Positions 35,109 through 44,152 of a stretch of DNA of 64,000 bases are shown here, one piece after another. Where the stretch lies: positions 1 through 64,000 of the forward strand of contig CACZIT010000007.1 in NCBI GenBank assembly GCA_902781315.1, given 5' to 3'. The stretch is from an uncultured Prevotellaceae bacterium (GTDB lineage: Bacteria; Bacteroidota; Bacteroidia; Bacteroidales; Bacteroidaceae). The first letter of the stretch is position 1, and each line of letters starts with the position of its first letter. Under the pieces are notes generated by a model, which saw nothing but the letters and a program-made list of their open reading frames with translations, searched no databases and had not been told where the DNA came from. The position numbers and the translations under genes are program-made.

Positions 35109-36158
35109 TTAGTACTTCTTGAAGTATTCCTGAATCTGTTTCCAGTCGTGGGTCTTGGTTAGAGCCAGCATGAGCAGCACGCGGGCCTTCTGAGGATTCA
35201 GCGTCAGGGCAGCCACGAAGTGATACTTCTCGTCGTCGACCTCACCATTCAGACAGGTGGGACCTGTCGGGCAGCGGCTGGAACGAACGATGTTGATGCC
35301 CTTCTCGCGAGCTTTCAGAGCCACGTCGAACACGTCCTTGTAGAAGTTGCCATCGCCGACACCAGCCAGCACGATGCCATCGTACTTGGCATCCACGAAG
35401 GCCTGCATGGGCAGCGGCGAGCAGTTGGCGTAGCCATAGACGATGCCCACCTTGGGCAGACGGTCGAGCCCCGTGACGTCGAACTCGCTTTTCACGGTGT
35501 GCAGGTTGTCGATGCTGCGGTTGTAGATGGCCTCGCCGTTATAGACGTAACCCACTTTGCCATAGTTGGCGCTCTGGAAGGTTGCCACATCGGTGGTGTG
35601 CATCTTGATGACGTCCTTGGCATCAAGCAGCAGGTTGTTCATGCAGACCAGCACGCCACGGCCTTTAGAAGCGGGGCTTGCAGCAGCAGCCACACCAGCA
35701 TAGAGGTTACCGGGACCATCGGCGCTGATGCCGGTAGAGGGGCGCATGGAGCCCACGAGCACCACGGGCTTGTCGCTCTTCACGGTGAGGTTGAGGAAGT
35801 AGGCAGTCTCTTCCATCGTATCGGTTCCGTGAGTGACCACTACGCCATCATAGCCTTCCTCGTTGAGGAGCTGGTTGATGCGCTTGGCAAGCATCAGCCA
35901 AACCTCGTCGTTCATATCCTGCGAACCGATGTTCACGAGTTGTTCGCCGCTGATGTCGGCCAGATAGAGCATCTGGGGAACGGCGTCGATAAGGGTCTGC
36001 ACGCCCACTTGGCCTGCGCTGTAGGCAGAAGAAGTGGCCGACTGGCTTACACCAGCGATTGTACCGCCAGTGGCAATAATACGGATTTTGGGTTTAGCAA
36101 CTACGTTGACTGAAACCAGCAGTGCGATGAGCACCAGAATGTTACGCATTTGTTTCAT
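35109..36158 (-). CDS. ansB: L-asparaginase, type II, exported
   Basis: A 349-residue asparaginase with a signal peptide (ending NVVA). The first catalytic Thr is Thr33 in ATGGTIAG; Thr112-Asp113 of the second site is in VVTHGTDTMEET. It hydrolyses asparagine to aspartate and ammonia, most likely in the periplasm. It lies between dcuB and the porin gene in one operon. Glutaminase side activity is possible in this family. Length is usual. Confidence 0.94.
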   Translation of the reverse strand: MKQMRNILVLIALLVSVNVVAKPKIRIIATGGTIAGVSQSATSSAYSAGQVGVQTLIDAVPQMLYLADISGEQLVNIGSQDMNDEVWLMLAKRINQLLNEEGYDGVVVTHGTDTMEETAYFLNLTVKSDKPVVLVGSMRPSTGISADGPGNLYAGVAAAASPASKGRGVLVCMNNLLLDAKDVIKMHTTDVATFQSANYGKVGYVYNGEAIYNRSIDNLHTVKSEFDVTGLDRLPKVGIVYGYANCSPLPMQAFVDAKYDGIVLAGVGDGNFYKDVFDVALKAREKGINIVRSSRCPTGPTCLNGEVDDEKYHFVAALTLNPQKARVLLMLALTKTHDWKQIQEYFKKY

Positions 36159-36199
36159 GATAGATAAGTTTTTAAAAAGTTTAAAGTTTATGGTTTATA

Positions 36200-37555
36200 T
36201 TAATAGAGGAACGTGATGATGAGATAGCCCACACCGATGCTGACGAATGTCGTGATGAAGCCCGAGAGCTGGAACGAGTGGTTGAGCACGTAGCGGCCAA
36301 TGCGCGTGGTGCCGGTGGTGTCGAAGTTGATGGCTGCCACCTCGGTGGGATAGTTCGGGATAAAGAAATAGCCGTTGACGGCGGGGAACATCGCTACGAG
36401 CGCCAACGGATTGATTCCAAGGCCGATGCCCAACGGGTAGAGTGTGCGCACGGTGGCGGCCTGCGAGAACAGCATGATGCTCATGATGAACAGGGCCACG
36501 GCGAAAAGGAACGGATACTGCGTGACGATGTCGGCAATATGGCTGCGGAAGAAATCCAAGTTGCCATTGAAGAACGTGTCGCCCATCCAGGCAATACCGA
36601 AGATGCTGACCATGGCATTCATGCCTGCGGCGAAGATGTTGCCCTTCACGGCAGCCTTCACGTCGGCCTTGCCAACGATGAGAATGAGGGCGGCGATGGA
36701 CATCATGATGATTTCAATGGTGTGCGGCATCGACAGGCGCTCTGTGGCGCCATCGACCATGAACGACGGACGAAGTGAGGGTACGGAGCCAAACAGCACG
36801 ACCAGCGCCACACCCAGCAGGAAGGCCAACACGGCACGCTTGGCATGCTTCTCACGCTGCTTCTCCTCGGGAGTCATAGCAGTCACCTCGGTCTTCACCG
36901 TTTTCTCGGTGATGAGCCCCTCGCGCAAGCGGCGCTGGTATTCGGGATCGTCTTTCAGTTCCTTGCCTACGCGGTTCTGCACGAAGGCCGACACCAGAAT
37001 AGCGATGAACGAGGCAGGAATGCAGACGAGCAGGATGTCCTTCAGCTCGATGCCCTTGCCACCCAGCAGGTCGGTACTGATGACGGCTGCCGTGGCGGCC
37101 GACATGGGACTGCCGGTGATGCCCAGCGAGGCTGCAATCGTGGCCACCGTCATGGGACGCTCGGGACGAATCTTGTTGTCGCGGGCAATCTCGGAGATAA
37201 TGGGCAAGAGTGAGTAAGAAGTATGAGCTGTTCCGGCAACGAGGCAGAAGAGCCACGTGGTGAGCGGGCCGTAGTAAGTGATGCGCTCAGGATGCTTGTG
37301 CAGGAACTTCGAGGCCAAGCCCACGAGATAGTCAAGGCCGCCTGCTGCCTGCAGGGCTGCCGTGGCCGTGATGACGGCCACGATGATGAGCATCACGTCG
37401 ACCGGCACGCTGCCCGGACGCAATCCGAAAAGAAATACCAGGATGAACACGCCAACCATGCCGTAGATACCCAGGCCGATGCCTCCTACGCGGGCACCGA
37501 TAAAAATCAATGCCAGCACGATTGCCAATTGAATCAGTACCAATGATGTTGCCAT
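36200..37555 (-). CDS. dcuB: Anaerobic C4-dicarboxylate transporter, DcuB type
   Basis: A 451-residue inner-membrane antiporter with about 10-12 membrane helices. Dcu-family blocks include LDYLVGLASKFLHKHP, the GTAHTSYSLLPIISEIA loop, GITGSPMSAATAA and the C-terminal YPTEVAAINFDTTGTTRIGRY. It exchanges fumarate, aspartate or malate for succinate during fumarate respiration. The start ATG at 37553-37555 (MATSLVLIQLA) was chosen; the longer frame to 38335 runs under the divergent regulator gene. First gene of the asparagine/aspartate operon. Confidence 0.94.
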   Translation of the reverse strand: MATSLVLIQLAIVLALIFIGARVGGIGLGIYGMVGVFILVFLFGLRPGSVPVDVMLIIVAVITATAALQAAGGLDYLVGLASKFLHKHPERITYYGPLTTWLFCLVAGTAHTSYSLLPIISEIARDNKIRPERPMTVATIAASLGITGSPMSAATAAVISTDLLGGKGIELKDILLVCIPASFIAILVSAFVQNRVGKELKDDPEYQRRLREGLITEKTVKTEVTAMTPEEKQREKHAKRAVLAFLLGVALVVLFGSVPSLRPSFMVDGATERLSMPHTIEIIMMSIAALILIVGKADVKAAVKGNIFAAGMNAMVSIFGIAWMGDTFFNGNLDFFRSHIADIVTQYPFLFAVALFIMSIMLFSQAATVRTLYPLGIGLGINPLALVAMFPAVNGYFFIPNYPTEVAAINFDTTGTTRIGRYVLNHSFQLSGFITTFVSIGVGYLIITFLY

Positions 37556-37586
37556 AAGATTGTTCGATGTTATTAGGTTTCGGTTG

Positions 37587-37594
37587 CAAAAGTA
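37587..37594 (-). promoter_or_regulatory. Promoter -7 element of the dcuB operon
   Basis: Reverse-strand TACTTTTG, 31 bases before the dcuB ATG. Confidence 0.6.
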
Positions 37595-37634
37595 GACAAT
37601 ATTTTTAAGAAAGCATTTACAAAATCCAAACCAT

Positions 37635-37706
37635 TTTTTGTAAAATCCTGCACAGATTTGCAAATGTTGTTTTTTATTTGTAAATTTGCAAACAGAATTT
37701 GCAAAT
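37635..37706. promoter_or_regulatory. Phased operator-like palindromes between dcuB and the AraC-type gene
   Basis: Near-palindromes of the form WTTTGYAAAW lie at 37635-37644 (TTTTTGTAAA region), 37656-37665 (ATTTGCAAAT), 37676-37685 (ATTTGTAAAT), 37684-37692 and 37697-37706 (ATTTGCAAAT). Centres fall 20, 20 and 21 bases apart. The second contains the -33 TTTG and the third contains part of the -7 of the regulator promoter, so a bound protein would block it. Confidence 0.6.
37657..37688 (+). promoter_or_regulatory. Promoter of the AraC-type regulator gene
   Basis: -33 TTTG (37657-37660) and -7 TAAATTTG (37681-37688), spacing 20 bases, 20 bases before the ATG at 37709. Confidence 0.65.
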
Positions 37707-37708
37707 CT

Positions 37709-38599
37709 ATGACTACAAGACATTACAATCTGCAAGAGATAAATGACCTTTTCCACATAGAAGACACTTTCGGTGCGATTATCTCGTGCATGACGACCGA
37801 CCGTAACCTCATCACGATACTCCCTGTCGAAGGAATATCGCTGAGTTGCTATAGCATCGTGCTTATCGTCGACGGACGGCATAGCTACGAGGTGGACAAC
37901 GACCCCTTGGAACTCGACATGCACGACTTGATGATTCTGCCGCCACATTGCCACGTCACCTACCACGGCAGCACGCAGGAGGTAAACGCCATCCACCTGC
38001 TGATTGATGCCCAGTATTATGACGACATTCTGGATATGGACGAAAACCTGCGGTCGCAGTTGCCCTATGAGGTCATCCGTTCGCATGCCGTCTTCCATCT
38101 TGACGAATCGAAGGCAGCCGAATTCTACGAGCTCTTCCAGCAAATTCTGAAAGCCATCCGCCAGCCACATATTTATAAAGGTGAGATGCTGAAGCACTAC
38201 ATGCACGTCTCGCAGCTGTTCCTGGCCGAGATGATCTATGGCAGCAACGTGACACCTCAAGACATCAAGCACAAAGAGAATCTTTTCAAGATTTTCATTC
38301 ACCTGGCCATGCGCAACTTTCGCAAAGAGCGGCAAATCAAGTTCTACGCCGACCAGCTGAACATCACGCCCACCTATCTTTCGCGCACGGTGAAGGAACT
38401 CTCGGGCAACACCGTCTATGGCTACCTGTCGTCATTCCTATATAACGAGATATGTAAATTGCTGAAGACCACCGACATGACCATGAGCGAGATTGCCAGC
38501 GAACTGGACTTCCACGACCAGTCGGCTTTCACTAATTTCTTCAAGTCGAAAAGCGGAATGACTCCCCTGGCCTATCGGAAGAACAAACATAATCTCTAA
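37709..38599 (+). CDS. AraC-family transcriptional regulator
   Basis: A 296-residue regulator. The N-terminal half (about 25-130) is a cupin-like sensing domain (LIVDGRHSYEVDNDPLEL, LMILPPHCHVTYHG). The C-terminal 100 residues are an AraC double helix-turn-helix (FYADQLNITPTYLSRTVKEL and MSEIASELDFHDQSAFTNFF, ending in SGMTPLAYRK). It is divergent from the dcuB operon and separated from it by phased palindromes, so it probably controls that operon and itself. The start at 37709 follows the promoter; an upstream in-frame ATG at 37658 would overlap it. Confidence 0.9.
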   Translation: MTTRHYNLQEINDLFHIEDTFGAIISCMTTDRNLITILPVEGISLSCYSIVLIVDGRHSYEVDNDPLELDMHDLMILPPHCHVTYHGSTQEVNAIHLLIDAQYYDDILDMDENLRSQLPYEVIRSHAVFHLDESKAAEFYELFQQILKAIRQPHIYKGEMLKHYMHVSQLFLAEMIYGSNVTPQDIKHKENLFKIFIHLAMRNFRKERQIKFYADQLNITPTYLSRTVKELSGNTVYGYLSSFLYNEICKLLKTTDMTMSEIASELDFHDQSAFTNFFKSKSGMTPLAYRKNKHNL

Positions 38600-38642
38600 A
38601 CGCGGAATATTTCGTAATAATTCATAAAACGGCAAAAAAGAT

Positions 38643-38673
38643 TTTGGTATATAAAGACTTTTGCCTATCTTTG
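38643..38673 (+). promoter_or_regulatory. Promoter of the rubrerythrin gene
   Basis: -33 TTTG (38643-38646) and -7 TATCTTTG (38666-38673), spacing 19 bases. Confidence 0.75.
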
Positions 38674-38719
38674 TAAGCGATAAGAATACATTATTAACTT
38701 TATAAAAAACAAAAACATT

Positions 38720-39277
38720 ATGGCTAAAAAATTTATCTGCGCCGTTTGCGGCTACATTCACGAAGGTACTGAGGCTCCCGAGCGTTGCCCCATCTGTAAG
38801 GCTCCTGCCTCAAAGTTTACAGAACTGAAGGAAGACGAAGTACCCGCCTATGCTACTGAGCACAAGATTGGCGATGGCAAGCCCGAGGGTGTGAGCGAGG
38901 AGATGATTCAAGACCTGCGCAACCACTTCAATGGTGAGTGCGGCGAGGTCGGTATGTATCTGGCTATGGCTCGTCAGGCCGACCGCGAGGGCTATCCCGA
39001 GATTGCAGAGGCATTCAAGCGCTATGCTTTCGAAGAGGCCGACCACGCCAGCCGCTTTGCAGAGTTGCTGGGCGAGTGCGTATGGGACACCAAGACCAAT
39101 CTGGAGAAGCGTGCTGCCGCTGAGGCAGGTGCTTGCGAAGACAAGTTCCGCATTGCCAAGAATGCCAAGGCTGCCGGCTTCGATGCTATCCACGACACCG
39201 TTCATGAGATGGCAAAGGACGAGGCTCGTCATGGTGCAGGCTTCGCTGGTCTGCTGAAGCGCTATTTCGGCAAATAA
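38720..39277 (+). CDS. Rubrerythrin with N-terminal rubredoxin domain (reverse rubrerythrin)
   Basis: A 185-residue non-haem iron protein. The rubredoxin centre lies at the N-terminus (Cys7, Cys10, Cys23, Cys26 in CAVC and CPIC), the reverse of classic rubrerythrin, and is followed by a ferritin-like four-helix di-iron domain (about 50-185; [12 protein letters not shown] and [12 protein letters not shown] motifs). Such proteins reduce hydrogen peroxide in strict anaerobes. It has its own promoter and terminator, a single-gene unit. Confidence 0.94.
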   Translation: MAKKFICAVCGYIHEGTEAPERCPICKAPASKFTELKEDEVPAYATEHKIGDGKPEGVSEEMIQDLRNHFNGECGEVGMYLAMARQADREGYPEIAEAFKRYAFEEADHASRFAELLGECVWDTKTNLEKRAAAEAGACEDKFRIAKNAKAAGFDAIHDTVHEMAKDEARHGAGFAGLLKRYFGK

Positions 39278-39304
39278 GAAGCAAATTCAGTTAATTTGCA
39301 TTAC

Positions 39305-39341
39305 AAAACAGGTGGAATTGATTACCAATTCCACCTGTTTT
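39305..39341. terminator. Terminator after rubrerythrin
   Basis: AAAACAGGTGGAATT (39305-39319) pairs perfectly with AATTCCACCTGTTTT (39327-39341). It works in both directions and so may also end the leftward acetylesterase transcript, whose stop codon is 15 bases away. Confidence 0.88.
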
Positions 39342-39355
39342 ATTGCTCAAAGGCA

Positions 39356-40324
39356 TCAACGCACTATCTTTATACGTTTATCAGAGGGTAGCGGCGGCAA
39401 CTGATAATGGTCGTCGAGCACTCGAATCACAGTCTTCTTGCCCTTCGGAGCATCAGCTATTGCCTCCTGAAGCGACATGTAGTTGCCCCTTCCTTCCGAC
39501 GAAACGACGTAGTCATAATGGCGAAGGTGCTTCTTCAGCGAAGGTACTTGCCGGACAATCGCATCAGCCAGCAATCCTGCAACAACGCGCGCGCCATATA
39601 TATTATAATGTGTATTGTCGTGTCGCCCGTTCGGAATGCTTGCCACTTCTCCAGGCCTATACCACATATGGAGCCGGCGTGAGCCCTCTATGCCCAGGCC
39701 CTGCTCCAGGTCGTGGGTGATGCGGTTGGCGTCGATGAAGAGGGTGCCCGTCTCGGCAGCCACGCGCTTGGGCGAAAGCAAATAGGCTCCATGCGTATCG
39801 ATGAGGGTGTCGCTGTTCACCTGCTCGTCCTCATACTTCGTGTTGCGCAAGGCCTCGTCCTCCGCGCTGCCATCGCTGGCCTGGAAGAAGTTGCGGCGCA
39901 CCACGGCATTCATCAAGATGGGTGTGGCCTTGCGAAGGCGCGTTTCCCTTACGAAACGACGCAGGTTGTCATCGAAAGACCCGCCGGGAAAGGTATGACG
40001 CAACGAATCGTTCTTCTCATCGTTATGGCCAAACTGAATAATCACATAGTCGCCGGGCTTCAATTCTTCGAGCACCCTCTGCCAGCGCCCTTCGTCGATG
40101 AAACTCTTCGACGACCGTCCATTCACGGCATGATTGCTTATCCTTACATGGCGGTCGAAGTATCCCTGCAACACCATTCCCCACCCTCGTTCAGGGTTTG
40201 TCTGCGGATTTTGCTTGTCGGCAGCCGTCGAGTCGCCAATAATGAAAATGGTGGTCAGTTTGCCCGACGAAGTGAATGCGAACAAACCAACCACCAAGAG
40301 AATGTATGAAATAAAACGTTTCAT
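39356..40324 (-). CDS. Rhamnogalacturonan acetylesterase (CE12, SGNH) with a truncated pectinesterase-like tail
   Basis: A 322-residue exported esterase (signal MKRFISYILLVVGLFAF). The SGNH residues are visible: Ser32 in GDSTAAD, Gly-Asn region NGRSS, Asn in FGHNDEKND, and Asp236/His239 in DNTHYN. It would remove acetyl groups from rhamnogalacturonan. Residues about 269-322 (HYDYVVSSEGRGNYMSLQEA, then GKKTVIRV) resemble only the first 50 residues of a CE8 pectin methylesterase, and the frame then stops against the rubrerythrin terminator. So this looks like a CE12-CE8 fusion that lost most of its second domain. It follows hisS at 10 bases. Confidence 0.85.
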   Translation of the reverse strand: MKRFISYILLVVGLFAFTSSGKLTTIFIIGDSTAADKQNPQTNPERGWGMVLQGYFDRHVRISNHAVNGRSSKSFIDEGRWQRVLEELKPGDYVIIQFGHNDEKNDSLRHTFPGGSFDDNLRRFVRETRLRKATPILMNAVVRRNFFQASDGSAEDEALRNTKYEDEQVNSDTLIDTHGAYLLSPKRVAAETGTLFIDANRITHDLEQGLGIEGSRRLHMWYRPGEVASIPNGRHDNTHYNIYGARVVAGLLADAIVRQVPSLKKHLRHYDYVVSSEGRGNYMSLQEAIADAPKGKKTVIRVLDDHYQLPPLPSDKRIKIVR

Positions 40325-40334
40325 GCTTCAAGCC

Positions 40335-41699
40335 CTACGACATAACCACTTTCAGCAATTCGTCGGGAGTAAGCAACTGCTGCTCACCAGTCTGCATATT
40401 CTTCAGCGTGAACTTGCCTTCGTTGATTTCGTTTTCACCAGCCAAGGCAACAAACGGAATCTGCTTCTGGTTGGCATACGACATCTGCTTCTTCATCTTC
40501 GACGCATCGGGGAAGAGTTCCGTACGCACACCTGCTGCACGCAGTTTTCCTACCATCGGCAAGCAATAGGCAGTTTCCTTATCGCCAAAGTTAATGAAAA
40601 GTACCGTCGTGCCGTTGACGGCATCCGTCGGATAGGCATCCAGCTGATTGAGGACGTCGAAGATGCGGTCGACACCAAACGAGATGCCCACGCCGCTGAC
40701 ACCTGGCATGCCGAAGATGCCCGTTAGGTTATCGTAGCGACCGCCACCTGTGATGCTGCCAATCTGCACATCGAGAGCCTTCACCTCAAAGATAGCTCCC
40801 GTGTAATAGTTCAGTCCGCGAGCTAACGTGAGGTCGAGTTCCATCTCGTTCTTCAATCCCAACGTCTTCAACGTGTCGAGAATGAAGCGGCTCTCCTCAA
40901 CACCCTTCAGTCCAACCTCAGATGTAGCGAGCACCTCGGCAATGGTTGCAAGTTTCTCCTCGTTACTGCCCGAGAGCGTGATGATGGGCTGGAGTTTTGC
41001 AATTTGCTCGTCGGTGAGTCCGTCTTCACGAAGTTCGGCATTCACATTCTCCAGGCCAATCTTGTCGAGTTTATCTATAGCCACGGTGATGTCGACTATC
41101 TTGTCGGCTGCTCCTATGACTTCGGCAATACCCGTCAGGATTTTTCGGTTGTTGATCTTGATTTGTACTCTCACTCCGAAGCGCGTGAAGACCGTGTCGA
41201 TAATCTGCATCAGTTCAACTTCATTCAGCAGAGAGTCGCTTCCCACCACATCACCATCGAACTGGTAGAACTCGCGGTAGCGACCTTTCTGGGGACGATC
41301 GGCGCGCCAAACAGCCTGATACTGATAGCGTTTGAAGGGGAACTGAATCTCATCGCGATGCATCACGACGAAGCGCGCGAAAGGCACAGTCAGGTCGTAA
41401 CGCAATCCCTTTTCACAAAGCTTGGCAGCCAGATGCAGCGCATTACGCTCGCGCAGTTCCTCATCTGTCGTTTTCGACAAGAAATCGCCGGAGTTCAGTA
41501 CTTTAAACAGAAGTTTGTCGCCTTCCTCGCCGTACTTGCCCATCAGGGTCTGCAGGGTCTCCATAGCAGGAGTTTCGATCTGCTGAAAGCCGTAGAGGGC
41601 ATAGACGTCACGAATGGTGTTGAAGATATAGTTACGCTTCGCCATCTCGATAGGCGAAAAGTCACGCGTACCTTTGGGAATACTTGGTTTATTTGCCAT
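40335..41699 (-). CDS. hisS: Histidyl-tRNA synthetase
   Basis: A 454-residue class II synthetase. Motif 1 and 2 regions ([39 protein letters not shown]), the His-specific motif [14 protein letters not shown] and motif 3 ([15 protein letters not shown]) are all present, plus the C-terminal anticodon-binding domain. It charges tRNA-His in the cytoplasm. It overlaps the end of purA by 11 bases and is therefore in the same leftward operon. Confidence 0.96.
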   Translation of the reverse strand: MANKPSIPKGTRDFSPIEMAKRNYIFNTIRDVYALYGFQQIETPAMETLQTLMGKYGEEGDKLLFKVLNSGDFLSKTTDEELRERNALHLAAKLCEKGLRYDLTVPFARFVVMHRDEIQFPFKRYQYQAVWRADRPQKGRYREFYQFDGDVVGSDSLLNEVELMQIIDTVFTRFGVRVQIKINNRKILTGIAEVIGAADKIVDITVAIDKLDKIGLENVNAELREDGLTDEQIAKLQPIITLSGSNEEKLATIAEVLATSEVGLKGVEESRFILDTLKTLGLKNEMELDLTLARGLNYYTGAIFEVKALDVQIGSITGGGRYDNLTGIFGMPGVSGVGISFGVDRIFDVLNQLDAYPTDAVNGTTVLFINFGDKETAYCLPMVGKLRAAGVRTELFPDASKMKKQMSYANQKQIPFVALAGENEINEGKFTLKNMQTGEQQLLTPDELLKVVMS

Positions 41700-42969
41700 T
41701 TCTCAATATTGTTTGTGCTCTATCGGGGCCAATAGAGATAATCTTAATCGGTGTTTCAAGTTGCTGCTCCAGGAATGCCACATAGTCGCGGAACTGCTGA
41801 GGGAATTGCTCTTCGCTCGTCATGTGGGTCATGTCGCAATGCCAGCCTGGAAGTTCCTCGTAGATGGGCTCTATGCCCGATTCCACGCTGTAGGGGAAAT
41901 AGTCTATGCGCTCCCCATTCTGACGATAAGCCACGCAAGCCTTGATGGTGTCGAAGTCGTCGAGCACGTCGCTCTTCATCATGATCAGTTCGGTGACGCC
42001 GTTCACCATGATGGCATAGCGGAGTGCCACCAGGTCGATCCAGCCGCAACGGCGCTCACGTCCTGTCACAGCACCATACTCGTGGCCCAGGTCGCGGATG
42101 CGCTTACCCGTCTCGTCGAACAGTTCCGTGGGGAATGGACCAGCCCCTACACGTGTGCAGTAGGCTTTCATGATGCCATAGACAATCCCTATCTTATTCG
42201 GGCCGATGCCAAGACCTGTGCAAGCTCCAGCGCAAATAGTGTTTGAGGAAGTCACGAAAGGATAGCTTCCGAAGTCAACGTCGAGCATGGTGCCCTGAGC
42301 GCCTTCGCAAAGCACGCTCTTTCCTTCGCGCAGGAAGTTGTTGATTTCATGCTCGCTGTCGACGATGGGGAACTGCTTCATGTACTCAATGCCCTCCATC
42401 CACTTGCGCTCCACTTCTGTAATGTCATAATCCGTAAAACCGAGCGCACGCAACGTCTTCTCGTGCTGCGCCTTGTGGGCCTGATACTTCTCTTCGAAGT
42501 TGTCGAGGATGTCGCCCACGCGCAGGCCCATACGGCTCACCTTGTCGGTATAGGTGGGACCTATGCCCTTGCCTGTGGTGCCCACTTTGTCCTTGCCTTT
42601 CGCAGCCTCAATGGCAGCATCGAGCAGCCGGTGGGTCGGCATAATGAGATGGGCTTTCTTCGATATGTGCAAGCGCGACTTCAGCTCATGACCGCTGCGC
42701 TCCAAGTCGCGAGCCTCGTCCATAAAGAGGTCGGGGGCCAACACCACACCATTGCCGATGACATTTACCTTTCCTCCCTGGAATATGCCGGAGGGAATGC
42801 TGCGGAGCACATACTTTTCACCCTCAAACTCGAGTGTATGGCCGGCATTAGGGCCACCTTGGAAACGTGCGATGACGTCGTAATGAGGCGTCAGCACATC
42901 AACAACCTTTCCTTTTCCTTCATCGCCCCACTGGAGACCCAGCAGAACGTCAACTTTACCTGTATTCAT
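41689..42969 (-). CDS. purA: Adenylosuccinate synthetase
   Basis: A 426-residue enzyme that makes adenylosuccinate from IMP and aspartate using GTP. The N-terminal [16 protein letters not shown], the GPNAGHT block, [19 protein letters not shown] and the [19 protein letters not shown] region are diagnostic. It lies 33 bases after the Fur-family gene and overlaps hisS. A GTP-binding TxKxD-like segment is not visually obvious near the C-terminus. Confidence 0.96.
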   Translation of the reverse strand: MNTGKVDVLLGLQWGDEGKGKVVDVLTPHYDVIARFQGGPNAGHTLEFEGEKYVLRSIPSGIFQGGKVNVIGNGVVLAPDLFMDEARDLERSGHELKSRLHISKKAHLIMPTHRLLDAAIEAAKGKDKVGTTGKGIGPTYTDKVSRMGLRVGDILDNFEEKYQAHKAQHEKTLRALGFTDYDITEVERKWMEGIEYMKQFPIVDSEHEINNFLREGKSVLCEGAQGTMLDVDFGSYPFVTSSNTICAGACTGLGIGPNKIGIVYGIMKAYCTRVGAGPFPTELFDETGKRIRDLGHEYGAVTGRERRCGWIDLVALRYAIMVNGVTELIMMKSDVLDDFDTIKACVAYRQNGERIDYFPYSVESGIEPIYEELPGWHCDMTHMTSEEQFPQQFRDYVAFLEQQLETPIKIISIGPDRAQTILRNGK

Positions 42970-43002
42970 GAATCCTGACTATTAGTTGATTATTTTTTCC
43001 TT

Positions 43003-43452
43003 TTAATGGATTGCCTTGCTCTGACAGCTCCGGCAGATGCCATATATGTACAGCACGAAGCCCTCCTTGTGGAAACGCTTCAGCCGCATCTTGTTCACGG
43101 CAGCCTCTATCGAAGACACGTTCACCTCTTCAGACTTCCAGCAAATCGTGCAGATTTGGTGGCAATGGGTTGAATTCTGATAGCCAGCCTCGTACTTGAT
43201 GCTTTTCGGGAAGATATGCTTCACGACAAGATGCATAGAGATGAACAGTTTCAAGGCATTATAGAGCGTAGCCCTGCTCACCCGGAAGTTATTCTTCAGT
43301 AATTCGTCGTTGAGTTCATTGATCGTAAAATGGCCTTTTATGCTGTAGATAGCATCCAGGATGGCATAGCGTTCAGGTGTCCTGCGGCATTTGTTGGCCA
43401 CAAGATAATCTTCAAGTATTTGCCTTACGTGGGCTTTTATTTTAGTATCCAT
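43003..43452 (-). CDS. Fur-family metal-responsive repressor
   Basis: A 149-residue protein: N-terminal winged helix (RTPERYAILDAIYSIKGHFT, RVSRATLYNALKLF) and a C-terminal dimerisation domain with two Cys pairs (CTIC and CRSC) and a His-rich loop (NSTHCHQIC), as in Fur/Zur/PerR. The metal or signal cannot be fixed. It is followed by purA at 33 bases, so the three-gene set fur-purA-hisS may be one transcript. It has its own promoter (43479-43486). Confidence 0.9.
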   Translation of the reverse strand: MDTKIKAHVRQILEDYLVANKCRRTPERYAILDAIYSIKGHFTINELNDELLKNNFRVSRATLYNALKLFISMHLVVKHIFPKSIKYEAGYQNSTHCHQICTICWKSEEVNVSSIEAAVNKMRLKRFHKEGFVLYIYGICRSCQSKAIH

Positions 43453-43478
43453 TTTTAATCAATTACTCTAAAGACGCA

Positions 43479-43486
43479 CAAAAATA
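43479..43486 (-). promoter_or_regulatory. Promoter -7 element of the Fur-family gene
   Basis: Reverse-strand TATTTTTG, about 27 bases before the ATG. Confidence 0.5.
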
Positions 43487-43518
43487 CTAAATTTCCAGCA
43501 CATTCGAGCGCTACATAT

Positions 43519-44130
43519 CTATAAAAAATCTAAACAAAGCGCATTCCGCGCCATTTTTTCATAATCCTCGCCTAAATCGGCAAAGCGCAGCACACAATTC
43601 ATCGCGGCATGGCGCACACCAGCCGACTCGCTCTCAAGCGCCGACGCAGCCTGGTCAAAAAATTCGTTGATGCCCCGCTCGTTGGGTTCCTGTCCGCGCG
43701 AAAAGATGCGGGCCAGAATCAGGTAGGCGGCCATTTGATGCAAATCGTCTTCGGCTGCCATCCATTGGTAGGCCAGTACCGGGGCGTAGTCCAAGTGTTG
43801 ATAGAGATGGAAACAAGCCATCTCAACCATCTCCTGCGAATGGGTCTGCTCCATCCAGATGTCAACAATCTCGGCCGGCATCTGCTCGGGCGGCATCAGC
43901 ATCGTGGCAAGAATCTTGCACTCGCGAATGTCTTCCTTCCACAACTCGATGGCCAGTTCGTAGTCCTTTCCATACTCAATGGCCATCTGCTGCAAGTCTG
44001 GCAGGCTGACGCCCCAGTTGATTTTGTAGTCAGCCCCCTTGTTGCGCATGGAACGTGAAGCCACTCCGTTCATCAACAAACGAAACGATTGTTTGATTTT
44101 TTTCAGTTTTTCGTGTGTCTGGTCTGTCAT
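43519..44130 (-). CDS. DNA alkylation repair family protein (AlkD-like HEAT repeats)
   Basis: A 203-residue, helix-rich protein resembling the DNA alkylation repair (AlkC/AlkD-like) family: repeated helical pairs (DLQQMAIEYGKDYELAIELW, ECKILATMLMPP, EMVEMACFHLYQHL). AlkD-type proteins remove N3- and N7-alkyl purines without base flipping. The ATG at 44128-44130 (MTDQTHEKL) is chosen; a TTG at 44142 would add four residues. It is 22 bases downstream of the DPP III gene. Catalytic Trp/Asp assignments were not attempted, so glycosylase activity is inferred. Confidence 0.8.
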   Translation of the reverse strand: MTDQTHEKLKKIKQSFRLLMNGVASRSMRNKGADYKINWGVSLPDLQQMAIEYGKDYELAIELWKEDIRECKILATMLMPPEQMPAEIVDIWMEQTHSQEMVEMACFHLYQHLDYAPVLAYQWMAAEDDLHQMAAYLILARIFSRGQEPNERGINEFFDQAASALESESAGVRHAAMNCVLRFADLGEDYEKMARNALCLDFL

Positions 44131-44152
44131 GTTGGCTTTCAATAATTATTCA

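Noticed and set aside
36200..38335. 711-codon form of the dcuB frame
   Set aside because: The extra N-terminus runs under the AraC-type gene and across the divergent promoters; DcuB has normal length from 37555.
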